From Alopecurus myosuroides (Eukaryota; Streptophyta; Magnoliopsida; Poales; Poaceae), in assembly GCA_028641055.1 (NCBI GenBank), contig CM054060.1:241456833-241520832 (forward strand): 64,000 nucleotides of DNA, read 5' to 3'. The translations under genes were made by a program, and so were the position numbers. Of the stretch, positions 54,891 through 64,000 are shown one piece after another. The notes beneath the pieces are model-generated. The model was given only the letters and a program-made list of their open reading frames with translations, searched no databases and was not told where the DNA came from. Position 1 is the first letter of the stretch. Every line of letters starts with the position of its first letter.

Positions 54891-55400
54891 ATGTCCTCTC
54901 CTGGATCTCTCGGAGCTCCTAAGGACAGTTTCTTTGAGAACGTCGTCAACCCGTATATGAACAAGTTGAAGATGCATCCCAAGGAATTGTTGCTTAAGGA
55001 CGGGAAGGTGCAGATTGAAGATGTTTGGGGCCCTGAGGGAGAAGGCAGTCTGGAAGCTAGGATGAAGGAGCTGGAGCAAGAAGTCGTTAGGTACAAGAAG
55101 ATGGCAGAGCGTGAAGTCGAGATCATTCACAAGATAAAGACAGAGCAAATCGCTGAATACAAGAGGGAAAATTTGAAGCTTTGGGAGGAGATCCTATCAC
55201 TCACCAAGACCACCAATGATCTGCAAGCACAATTCTATGATGTGCATAACTAGAACTATGAGTATGAGCGCAAGTTTAAACATATAAGCTTTGCTGCTAG
55301 TTTCAGGATGATGGAGACCAAGACATCATTTGTGGATGGAGAACCTTTACCTTGGAAGGCCGAGGATGAGAAGGATTCACCACCACCACCGAAGAATTGA
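54891..55400 (+). pseudogene. Small coiled-coil ORF downstream of pol in element E
   Basis: 120 codons (MSSPGSLGAPKDSFFENVV...) end at UAG 55251-55253, then the same frame continues for 48 codons to UGA at 55398-55400. The middle is strongly heptad-like (ARMKELEQEVVRYKKMAE), and the end is Pro-rich (SPPPPKN). There is no signal peptide or membrane segment, so it is not an envelope protein. It sits where Athila elements carry their extra ORF. Function unknown. Confidence 0.6.
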
Positions 55401-55431
55401 TTCTTCATTGGGTTTGGCATCCCCTCGGCTT

Positions 55432-55450
55432 GTTCCAAGCTTGGGGGGAG
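55432..55450 (+). other. Internal polypurine-tract-like site in element E
   Basis: AAGCTTGGGGGGAGT, the same 15 bases that precede the 3' LTR (57031-57045), occurs here 1.6 kb upstream. Confidence 0.7.
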
Positions 55451-57030
55451 TGCCGCGGTATCACATCACTATCTTTCATCTTTTACTTTTTCAGTAGATT
55501 CATATCATGAGTAGAGAAGTTATCATATAGGATGGTTTGCAGTATGGAAGTGTCTCTCCCTAGTTGGTTATCGTTGTATCCGTTGTTGTGAGTTGCCGGT
55601 TTGAAATATTAATGAGAAGTTTCATCATTTACTTTCTGCACACATTATTTTAGCTTTCAATTTCCGTCATATGGTTGAACTTGTTATCAGTATTTGGTAT
55701 CACTATAGAGATCATCAAGTCAATCTAGTTGGTTTTGGCAAACTTAGCTTGGGTCAGCAGAAATAATAATTTGACATGCTAGTATAGGAAAGAGGAATTT
55801 GCCTATTAGCTCGTAAACTTAGTATTCACAAGCTTAGATCGTTTGGGCTTTCAATGAAGATTGCATGATCGGTTTGATCATATGTATATTTGTTTTCCTC
55901 AGCTATTATGCGTGCTACCCAACCTTGCTAGCCAAAACCCTGCACTGAGAGGGAATGCTTCTCGTGCATCCAAAACCTTGAGCCCCAAAACCTTGCCATT
56001 GTGTACACCATACCTACCTACATGTGGTATTTAACTTCCACTCCAAGTAAATTGCTCATGTGCTACCTTTAAAACCTTCAAAATTATTTCTGTTGTGTGC
56101 CCTTGTTTTAGCTCATGAGGACCTAAATAGAGAATATTTATCTCACTTGTTGATTGGACTTCAAACACATGGACTAGTGGCTTCATCCGCTTATCCGAAT
56201 GCTAGAAGAGCTGGCAGCGGGGTGCCCAGTCCCAAAACTAATACACAAATTCTCTTCACTATTTATGCCCCTGATTTATCAGTCAGAGCATAACCGTGTA
56301 AACAAAAGAGAATGAGGGATGACCTTCTACACCAGTTGTGTCCCTCATATGGGAGCCGCTCTTATGAAGTCTAGTTGGCTTGTGACGTACTGTATTGTCT
56401 GTTTACCATTCGTTGACATAAGCATACACCTATCTTAAAAATGTTTTCAATACCTCTGTTTAATAAAATAAAAGCTCTAGCACATGAGTGATCCATGCTT
56501 CCCTCTGCAAAGGGTCTTTCTTTTACTTTCATGTTGAGTCAGTAAAACCATTTCTCTCTGTCTCCAGCAAGCATTTGAGTTGTTGTGATCTCCTCATCTA
56601 TATGTTGATTTATTTCAATCATGTTTTCTATCCTTCTTTGTTTAGCACATGCTTTATTATCTGAATGAATATTACTTTGAAAATCTATGAATCACTATAA
56701 AATAAGTTCTATAATTAAACATGTTGAGCTCTACAAGTTGAGCCTTATTATAAAAAAGACTTCACCTAAGATAAGAAGGATATCATTAAATGTTATGTGA
56801 CCAAGAATGAAGTTTTCCATTACCAATTTTGATTCTCTCTTTTGCATCTTTGTTGTGACTCCCTTTACTTGTTTCAAGTTGGGTTATATGATAGGAAGTT
56901 GATGTCTATAATGGTTGGTGCATAAGTAAATGTGTTACTTCTTGTCCGTATTTTATTTATCGACTCTTCACTCCATAAACCTGTGGTCATGTTTTCTGAG
57001 TTCAGTTTCGCTTGGGGACAAGCGAGGTCT
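55451..57030. other. Long 3' noncoding region of element E
   Basis: 1.6 kb between the two polypurine tracts. Only short chance frames. It reads like an untranslated 3' region. Confidence 0.6.
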
Positions 57031-57045
57031 AAGCTTGGGGGGAGT
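57031..57045 (+). other. Polypurine tract of element E
   Basis: AAGCTTGGGGGGAGT immediately before the 3' LTR start TGATACGTCC. Confidence 0.85.
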
Positions 57046-58547
57046 TGATACGTCCATTTTGCATCACTATTTTATATCATAATTTTCTGTTATTCATCGA
57101 TATATTTCATGTTATGATGCATCTCTTATGTTATTTCATCTTATTTTGCATGTTTTATAATTTTGGGAGAATAAACACCGGGACCAGAAATCTGATGGAA
57201 AAAGCATCGTCGAGATACCATATTTTAGAAAATCATAAGAAGAAGGGAGACATCCGGGGGTTCCTAAAAGTCAAGAGGAAGAACACAGCCAGAAGGGGAG
57301 CCAGAGGGGGGCCACCAGGGGCCCACACCTAGGGCTGGCGCGCCCTCGCCCTAGCCGCGCCACCTAGGGGTCTGGCCACCCTGGCCCACCTCTAGGGGTC
57401 ATCTTTGGCATGCTTGACCCCAAGGGAACCCAAAGCCCATCCCCAAAGAATTATTCCGCCGCCGCCTCGGGGCGGAAAACACCCGAGAGAGAAAAGCACG
57501 CTGGCAGGGAGAAATTTGACGGGGAAATTCCTCTCCAGAGAGGGGAAATCATCGCCATAGTCACCGTCATCACTCCGGGCATCATCAAGATCGTCATCAT
57601 CATCATCACCACCAGCACCATCACCCTCATCATCCACTTCATCCCGATGTAACAATTAGGGGCCTCTATCGTTGTTTTGCATTAGATCTCTCTCCCGGTG
57701 TGGATTACTTGTTAGTAGTTGATGCTTGTGAGATTTATCGGTGTTTACACTTTATAACCAGATTGTTATCATCCATTATATAACCTCTAATCATGATCCA
57801 TATGATGTGTTGTGAGTAGTTCGTGTTGTTCTTGAGGACATGGGAGAAGTCAAGTTGTTAGTAATGAAGTAATGTTGAATAATAATTAACGTGTGATATT
57901 TAAGTTGTGGTGTTATTCTCCTAGTGGTGTCATGTGAACGTCGACTACATGATACTTCACCATTTATGGGCCTAGGGGAATGCATCGTGTATTTGTCTAC
58001 TAATTGTGGGGTTGCCGGAGTGACAGAAACCTAAACCCCCATTAGGAAACCATTACACGAGGGAGCGTAGGATCCCGGAGGTTAAAGCTATGGTTAGATT
58101 ATTTCTTAATTACTTTCTTGTAGTTGCAGATGCTTGCAAGGGGTATAATCACAAGTATGTATTAGTCTTGGATGGGACGGTACATTAGCATGGATCCACC
58201 CACACAACACTTATCAAAACACCAAAATTATTCAGCTGCATGGAACAAAAGCACTTGACAGAAACCTCCTGTGTGTCCTCGAGAACGTTTGTTAATCATA
58301 AGTAAACTCACCGGCTTGTCCTTTGCTGAAGAAAGGATTGGGCCACTCGCTGCATTTATAATTACTGCATTTTATTTACTCGCACTTTATTTATCTGCAA
58401 TATCAAAAACTCCTACAAATGTATTTTCCAGTATTCACAGTTATTCCTTCATCGAAACCGCTTGTAAACACCTTCTGCTCCTCGTTGGGTTCGACACTCT
58501 TATTTATCGAAAATACTACGATACACCCCCTATACTTGTGGGTCATA
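57046..58547 (+). repeat. 3' LTR of element E
   Basis: 1502 bp, aligned with 48209-49721. Ends GGGTCATA, where the 5' LTR has GGGTCATCA. Confidence 0.92.
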
Positions 58548-59640
58548 ATCATCCAAGTAGTCAGTCCATGAGTGGGACAATTCTTTACTAAAGATTTCAT
58601 TCTTTCCCAAGCTTTAGCAACATGCTCATTATCAAGTTGCTTTAAATTCATAATGCTACTTCTTAAAGATATAATCTTAGAAGGAGGTTAATATTTTCTA
58701 ATGAAAGCATCTTTACATTTAGTCCAAGAATCAATACTTTTTTTAGGCAAAGATAGAAACCATTCTTTAGCTCTCCCTCTTAAAGAGAAAGTAAAAAAAA
58801 ATAGTTTAATAATATCTCCATATACATATTTATATTTTTTGCATCTCACATAGTTCAACAAAATTATTAAGATGGGCAGCATCATCATCAGTACTAAAAG
58901 CAGAAAATTGCTCTCTCAGAACAAGATTTAATGGTGAAGGCTTAATCTCATAAAAATCAGTAGTAGGAGCAGGTGGAGCAATAGGCATGCTAATGAAACC
59001 ATTGTTGTTGGTGCTAGTAAAGTCACACAACTTAGTGTTCTCGGGAGTACTCATTTTAGCAAGATTAAAAACAGGATAAAAATAACAACTAGAATAAGAA
59101 CTAATTTTTTGTGTTTTCGATATAGAGAAGAAAACGAGACAAAATAAAATAAACAAAGAAAGACTAAAACAAAGTAAAGAGATTGGAAGTGAGAGACTCC
59201 CCTTGCAGAAATCCTCTTCTCCCCGGCAATGGAGCCAGGGAACTTGATGGTGCTAGAGTACACTCGTTGGGAAAACCCAAGAGAAAGGTTGTGAAGAGTG
59301 CAGCAACAAGTTTTCCCTCAAAAAGAAACCAAGATTGAATCGACCAGTAGGAGAAAGAAAACACTTCAGAAGGTTGATGCAGCTGATGTGGCAGGGCACA
59401 CTACCGTTCCGAAGCAACATGGAACCTACATAACACAATCAAATCCCTTTTCCCTAACGAAGTAGTGAGGTTGTCAATCTCACCAACTTTGCTGAAAACA
59501 AATAGGTTAAATATATGGTGTGGAAAACAGTAGGAAAAAAGTATGAAAACAGTAGTAGCAATGTGAAAATAGGGATTGCAGTGGTTGTATTATCAGTATG
59601 AGAAAATGGACCGGGGTCCACAGTTCACCCAAGGCATCCC
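58548..59640 (-). mobile_element. Right (minus) arm, part 2: 5' gag, primer site and LTR end of the Athila-like element
   Basis: Continues the inverted arm after E. gag starts at ATG 59054-59052 and is broken by shifts (pieces 59156-58830, 58888-58688, 58651-58403). The primer site TGGCTCCATTGCCGGGG lies at 59237-59221. The LTR end begins at 59245 and runs to at least 59640. Similarity to the left arm stops near 59600. Confidence 0.85.
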
Positions 59641-60674
59641 CTTCTTCATCAACAATTTATCAGGTCACTTCTAGTGAAACTATATTTTTATTCGGTCACA
59701 TCATATGAATTTTACTTGGAGCGTTTGTTTGTTTTATTTTGTTTTATTTTGTTTTCCTTGCTTCAATAAATATTTTTGGAACCTAGCATTCTTGTAGGGG
59801 AGACAGACACGCTCCGCTTATTCATACGAATACTCGTTGTGCTCGTATTCTTAGTTTTCTTCTAGCTGTTGCAATCTTTTTATCTCCTGTTTTTCATGCC
59901 TATCTTATTCAGAGCTGTTAGTTCTAGTAGATTAGTATTAGTACTCTATTGTTTCATTGATATATAATTTGGAGAGATTGTGTTAAAATATATATTGAAT
60001 GGTGCTTGATGGAAATAGAAAATGCTACACGTGGTAGATGGTATAATGGAAAACACTTTCATATTTTTGTAGATCACTAAACTGTTGCACTTGATTATTT
60101 GCTGTTGTTTTGACATATTAATATGCTTAATGGTAAACTTGATGGTTTAGTAGAGTAAAAACGATTAATGGTTGGTCTAGAAGCTTGAAATTGTGCCACG
60201 CTTAAATAACTAGTTGATGGGATATTGGTATATGACTTCCTTGGTGATAGCAATCGTGATGGCTTTTTGTTACGTGCTACGGTCTGGGTAGCCAACAGTG
60301 ACTTGTCACTACCACAGACCCTCTTGGAGTGATTTTCATTATGCCTTGTAAGATCATGATTTTAGTTGTAATCTTTTAACTTGTGAGTTCTATGTTACGG
60401 TTTTCTGGCACTTCCACCATCCACATTTCCTAGCCTCTTCGCTAACGTGCATTGCTCATTCTTACAATGAGAGTCAATGCAAACTTCACCAGTGCATCCA
60501 AACCCCGTGGGAGAACTTTGTTCTTCTACACATAAGCCAAAAATTATCTTCCTCAAAACAGCCACCATACCTACCTATCATGGCATTTCCATAGCCATTC
60601 CGAGATATACTACCATACAACATACATCCTCATTATGTTACTTGATGTCATGCTTCATTGTTTCTTTGCATACT
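59641..60674. other. Noncoding transposon-like remnant
   Basis: No gene. A T-rich run (gttttattttgttttattttg) lies at about 59729-59755. The segment at 60401-60439 is the apparent source or sister of the palindrome spacer. The text resembles the 3' noncoding part of a Triticeae Gypsy element, but I cannot name the family. Confidence 0.45.
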
Positions 60675-61150
60675 TGATGGAGGGATAATAACCCGGTAGG
60701 CCAACTCCAAGGTATAACCCGGCCCAAAGGACGCTGCGCAAGATCCGGCTAAGGATAAAGAAACTTCTGGAAGGCCCAAGTTTGTAGGCCTCGTAACCCG
60801 GATTGTGGATTACGGTAAAGGAAAGTTAGAGTTTGTATGCGGTGTCCGGGTAGGATTCAGGGTGCGCCTTGGAGAACAAGCCAGGGGGTACGGGTGCTTT
60901 ATAAACCGACCCCTAGGTCTAGTTGAGAGAGATCTAAGAACCCTAGTAGTACCTGTTGATATCGAGCATCCAGTGTATACGAGAGATTGAGTTAATATAT
61001 TGAGATTGGAGACTCGGCGACTTGATTCCCGGCTACCAGATCGAGTTCCATCATGTTTTCCTCTGAGCTAAACCCTCTCCCAAACGCCTGTGTCGTCTTG
61101 CCCCAAGATCAGTTACCCCCGGTAACGTCTGCCGTGATAATCCCACGACA
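60675..61150 (+). repeat. 5' LTR of element C
   Basis: 476 bp, TGATGGAGG...CCCACGACA. TATA box TTATAAA at 60899-60905. It contains the gag ATG at 61053. Confidence 0.88.
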
Positions 61151-64000
61151 GTTGGCGCCCACCGTGGGGCCTGCGTCCAAAGGTGTTTACATCACGGGAG
61201 AAGCTCGGAAGAACATGGAGAATCTTGTCGTCGGCGAGATCTACATCGACCACAAAGGAGAAAAGACGGTGGACGATTCCGGCTGGGGGCCAGAGTCGGA
61301 TCACCTCGAATCCGGATCCCTCGTGACAATCGGCCGGATCAGCGTCTTCATTGGTATGGTATGTACTTCCGGTTCGATCCCTGACAATTTTGGATCTGAT
61401 TCTGTGTCAGGGGAGGCCACTTCTATCCAATCAGATGATGAAGAATCAATTGGAACGACATATCCGGCGGAAGAACCCATCACGAAGTGGGAACAGCCGG
61501 AGGAACCGGCATGGACCCCGCGCGACCGGGTCGAAAGAGAGGATGATACCGAGTCTATCCTGGATCTGCTGGAAAACCGATATGAGGAGAATAACAGCCA
61601 AGGGGAACAGCATGAATTCGCGCCAAGCATCATACGCCGAGTCGCGGTTTATACGGCTCCCGCGACCAATCTCAACCAAGAGGCCGTAACCGCGGCCGCG
61701 GCCGGGTCAGCACAAGCATTAGCCCGGCAGCAGGGGCCGGCTAACGGAAACACGGTTTTGGCCCAGGTTGACGAAGAGTCGGCATCGGTTACCAGTCAAG
61801 CGCCGGAAAACGAACTACACGCAAACACGTTCGGATTCCTAGCAAACCGGACACCAGGAGCGGGTCCTTCCAATCCACAACACCCGGCCTTGTTCGACAA
61901 CAATCTGATCCTAGATCCGACGGTTCTTGCCACAGTTATCACTCCGGAGAACGCGGCGGAACGAGTTAGGGATTTGGACGTAGCCCGTCGTGCATTGGAG
62001 CAGCAGAGAAGGCAAGTAGAAGCAGAAAGGCAAGGGATGGTCACACGGCAACGTGAGCTGGATGCATTGGAAACTCGGCTCCGAGAGGAAACGACTAGAG
62101 TACATCAAAGGCATCAAACTAGATTACCAGCATTGGGAGGAGTCATAAACCCGGCCACACTATTTATCACGCCTCAGGATCAGCCGATTCCAGCGGCAAA
62201 TCAAGGAACCGCCCCTCAGCCGACAACCGGAGGAGCACAACCGGTAGATACGCAGGCCGGGTTACTTGCACCACAGACTGGAGTCACTGCAGGCAATACC
62301 GTACCACCGCCACCACCACCATCGCGTTTTCGCACACCAGCAGGTCATTACAACAATCCCATGGACAACGTGTACGCGGCAACGCTTGCACTAAATCAAA
62401 TCCCCGTGAGAGAGTCACCCCACGCAGAGGAGACCCGGCGGGCGATAGATATGCTGCGCACCGCTGTAGCGCAACAGGTTAATTACCCGGATCACAGAAG
62501 TGGAATGCATGGGACGCCGTATGTCAGCCAACAACAAGGTAACGCTGGAAACATCCAAACAAGTTCGGCACGGAGGAGGGAAGAGCAGCAGCAAATGCCG
62601 CCTCCTCCACACATCCAGGCAGTACCAGCAGCATCAGCAGCACAGGCCATCGTGGATAGTTCCAGGGCCAGGAGAGCCGTGGCCGGGTCTGCGGCACATG
62701 GGCCACCAGCGGTACCGCAGCCAGCTGTACCCCCTGCAGGATCACATGTTTCCCGAGTAAGACCAGCTTCAACCATTCTTGCAGGGCCTAAGTGTCTTTC
62801 GGATAGCATTAGAGCTGAACCTTACCCGGAAAAGTTCAAAGAACCGGGTAAAGTGGTAAATTATGAGCCGACTATGGATCCGGAAACATGGTTGAGCAGC
62901 TATGAGATGGCCATGTCGATTCGCAATGCGTCCGAGAATCGTCAAGCCAAGTTCATGTATCTAATGATGTCGGAAGGAGCAGCAAAGTTATGGTTCGCCA
63001 ATCTACCGGAAGGATCTATTAAGTCATGGGAAGAATTGAAAACTGCATTTATCAAGCACTTTCACGGGACGTGTAGAAAGTTATTCACTATTGACGACTT
63101 AGAGCGATGTGTTCAGAAGAAGGGAGAATCGGCGCGCAGCTGGGTGCGCCGGGTTATGGAAATTCTCCATTCATCTACGGATATTCAGCCCAAGGATGCG
63201 CTGCAAGCTATGGCAAAGACCTGCAAGTACACACCCTTAGTACAAAAATTAACTCGCATGAAATCTAGTCGGAATGCTTCGGAGGTCACAATGGGAGAAT
63301 TGATGGATGCGTGCAACAAACATGCCGCAACGGACACTACGGAAGAGGAAACTGATGATAAAAAAGCAAAAGCAAACACAAGTAGTAATGGAAGAACTGG
63401 CAACGGATCAGCACCGGGTAACAACAGCCAGAACAAGCGTCCGTTTGAAGGAGGCTCTGAGTTTGTCGCCAATACTGAAGCTGGATCTTCCAGACCTAGG
63501 GCAGAAGGAAATTTCAATGCTGGAAATCACAATGGAGGAAACTATCAAGGGCCACCAAGGCCGGGTAATAATTGGGACATATTCAGAATGGCATGCCCGA
63601 AGCACAGCAGGAACGGTAGGCCAGCTAACCACTCCTTGGAGCAGTGCGCCGACCTACAGAGATGGAAAAATGAGGAAGTGAACAGAGCCATGCGAGGTGC
63701 GGGACGGGGAGGAGGACCGGGTCCAGGAGGAAACCCAGGCAACGGTCCACCCCCAGCCGGTAACCCGGCAGCTGGAAATCAAGGTAATAACCAAGGGGGA
63801 GCAGGAGGTTTCCAGGCTAACCCCAAACAGTTGGGTCAATATCATGTGCATACCACAGGAGGATCTAACAAGGACAAAAAGATACTGAAGCAAGCGGTCA
63901 ATTCAGTTTCTTCGGCTGTCCCGAGATACCTGAGATGGTCAGAACAGGATGTAACATGGAGCAGAAGGGACCACCCGGAAAGAGTAGAACACCCGGGAGT
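61053..64000 (+). CDS. gag: Element C gag-protease polyprotein, open to the window edge
   Basis: From ATG 61053 I read 982 codons without a stop up to the last base. The frame crosses the LTR end and primer site (PRQLAPTVGPASK). A leader of about 100 residues is shared with A (KGVYITGEARKNM). An acidic and then Gln/Pro-rich region follows. The capsid-type domain lies at about 62870-63240 (WLSSYEMAM, AKLWFANLP). A Cys/His stretch (CPKHSRNGRPANHSLEQC) is at about 63596-63650. A Gly/Asn-rich linker and the pre-protease GQYHVH...VTWSRRDHP segment close the visible part. The protease active site lies just past the edge. Transcription from the TATA at 60899 would include the ATG. Whether pol is fused (as in A) or behind a UAG (as in B and D) is not visible. 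Confidence 0.88.
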   Translation, partial: MFSSELNPLPNACVVLPQDQLPPVTSAVIIPRQLAPTVGPASKGVYITGEARKNMENLVVGEIYIDHKGEKTVDDSGWGPESDHLESGSLVTIGRISVFIGMVCTSGSIPDNFGSDSVSGEATSIQSDDEESIGTTYPAEEPITKWEQPEEPAWTPRDRVEREDDTESILDLLENRYEENNSQGEQHEFAPSIIRRVAVYTAPATNLNQEAVTAAAAGSAQALARQQGPANGNTVLAQVDEESASVTSQAPENELHANTFGFLANRTPGAGPSNPQHPALFDNNLILDPTVLATVITPENAAERVRDLDVARRALEQQRRQVEAERQGMVTRQRELDALETRLREETTRVHQRHQTRLPALGGVINPATLFITPQDQPIPAANQGTAPQPTTGGAQPVDTQAGLLAPQTGVTAGNTVPPPPPPSRFRTPAGHYNNPMDNVYAATLALNQIPVRESPHAEETRRAIDMLRTAVAQQVNYPDHRSGMHGTPYVSQQQGNAGNIQTSSARRREEQQQMPPPPHIQAVPAASAAQAIVDSSRARRAVAGSAAHGPPAVPQPAVPPAGSHVSRVRPASTILAGPKCLSDSIRAEPYPEKFKEPGKVVNYEPTMDPETWLSSYEMAMSIRNASENRQAKFMYLMMSEGAAKLWFANLPEGSIKSWEELKTAFIKHFHGTCRKLFTIDDLERCVQKKGESARSWVRRVMEILHSSTDIQPKDALQAMAKTCKYTPLVQKLTRMKSSRNASEVTMGELMDACNKHAATDTTEEETDDKKAKANTSSNGRTGNGSAPGNNSQNKRPFEGGSEFVANTEAGSSRPRAEGNFNAGNHNGGNYQGPPRPGNNWDIFRMACPKHSRNGRPANHSLEQCADLQRWKNEEVNRAMRGAGRGGGPGPGGNPGNGPPPAGNPAAGNQGNNQGGAGGFQANPKQLGQYHVHTTGGSNKDKKILKQAVNSVSSAVPRYLRWSEQDVTWSRRDHPERVEHPG
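61153..61169 (+). other. Primer binding site of element C
   Basis: TGGCGCCCACCGTGGGG, identical to A and B, two bases after the LTR. Confidence 0.85.

Larger units (their letters stand above)
48209..58547 (+). mobile_element. Element E: complete but degenerate Athila-lineage Gypsy retrotransposon
   Basis: 5' LTR 48209-49721, primer site 49733, gag, protease, RT-RNase H-integrase, a small coiled-coil ORF, two polypurine tracts and 3' LTR 57046-58547. The integrase end (YGKACHLPLELEHKAY) is typical of the Athila lineage. By eye the LTRs differ at roughly 15-20 positions in the first 310 bp, so E is much older than B. Confidence 0.92.
60675..64000 (+). mobile_element. Element C: Tat-like Gypsy retrotransposon of the same family as A, 3' part outside window
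   Basis: 5' LTR, primer site and gag-protease frame on the plus strand, running off the right edge. LTR ends, TATA box, leader peptide and protease all match element A, but C retains gag. pol, an antisense gene and the 3' LTR are predicted beyond 64000. Confidence 0.9.

Noticed and set aside
54891..55253. Envelope-like protein in element E
   Set aside because: No signal peptide, no membrane segment and strong coiled-coil character.

Overview
This window is 64 kb of intergenic DNA from a large grass (Poaceae) genome, most likely a pooid cereal or relative. The evidence is nested Ty3/Gypsy LTR retrotransposons with grass-type antisense intron-bearing ORFs, an Athila-lineage element, a TNP2-type CACTA transposon with DUF4218/DUF4216 regions, a Stowaway-like MITE remnant, and tRNA-type primer binding sites. 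I see no host gene, rRNA, tRNA gene or CRISPR array. Every substantial reading frame belongs to a mobile element.

Left third (1-29953): three Tat/Retand-like Gypsy elements are nested, all on the minus strand. Element A (1-8540, cut by the window edge) has a gag-less but open 1455-codon pol and a fully open 7-exon antisense gene. Its 5' LTR ends at 8540 and directly abuts a 3' LTR copy of element B that lacks exactly its last 30 bp. A therefore appears to have jumped into B's LTR. B (8541-23580) has near-identical LTRs (5 differences in 849 bp), an open gag-pro frame, one in-frame UAG and an open pol, so it is young and possibly still functional. Its antisense gene has its own TATA box but is broken. 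B sits in the integrase gene of element D (23581-29953), an older relative riddled with stops and shifts.

Middle (29954-37838): the 3' tail of an unidentified coiled-coil ORF is followed by a decayed CACTA element. A TNP2 transposase gene (32518-36270, +) is flanked by two antisense gene remnants, one B3-like (30693-31184) and one with a GRF zinc-finger signature (about 36720-37273). 37839-40729 is AT-rich and unassigned. An LTR end with a TGGTATCAGAGC primer site follows at about 42.3 kb.

Right third (43480-64000): a 2.5-kb-armed palindrome is built from a gag-protease-only Athila-like element. Its right arm is split by a complete but degenerate Athila-lineage element E (48209-58547, +). 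The palindrome spacer is a 39-bp copy of sequence found at 60401. Finally element C (60675 to the window end, +), of the same family as A, carries a 982-codon gag-protease frame that runs off the window edge.

Most notable observations: a UAG at the same place between gag-pro and pol in B and D, where A has a Gln codon; gag frames open through the LTR end and primer binding site in A, B and C; polypurine-tract-like motifs repeated inside pol of B and duplicated in E; the gag-deleted A element; the composite palindrome; and the CACTA element with two antisense accessory genes.
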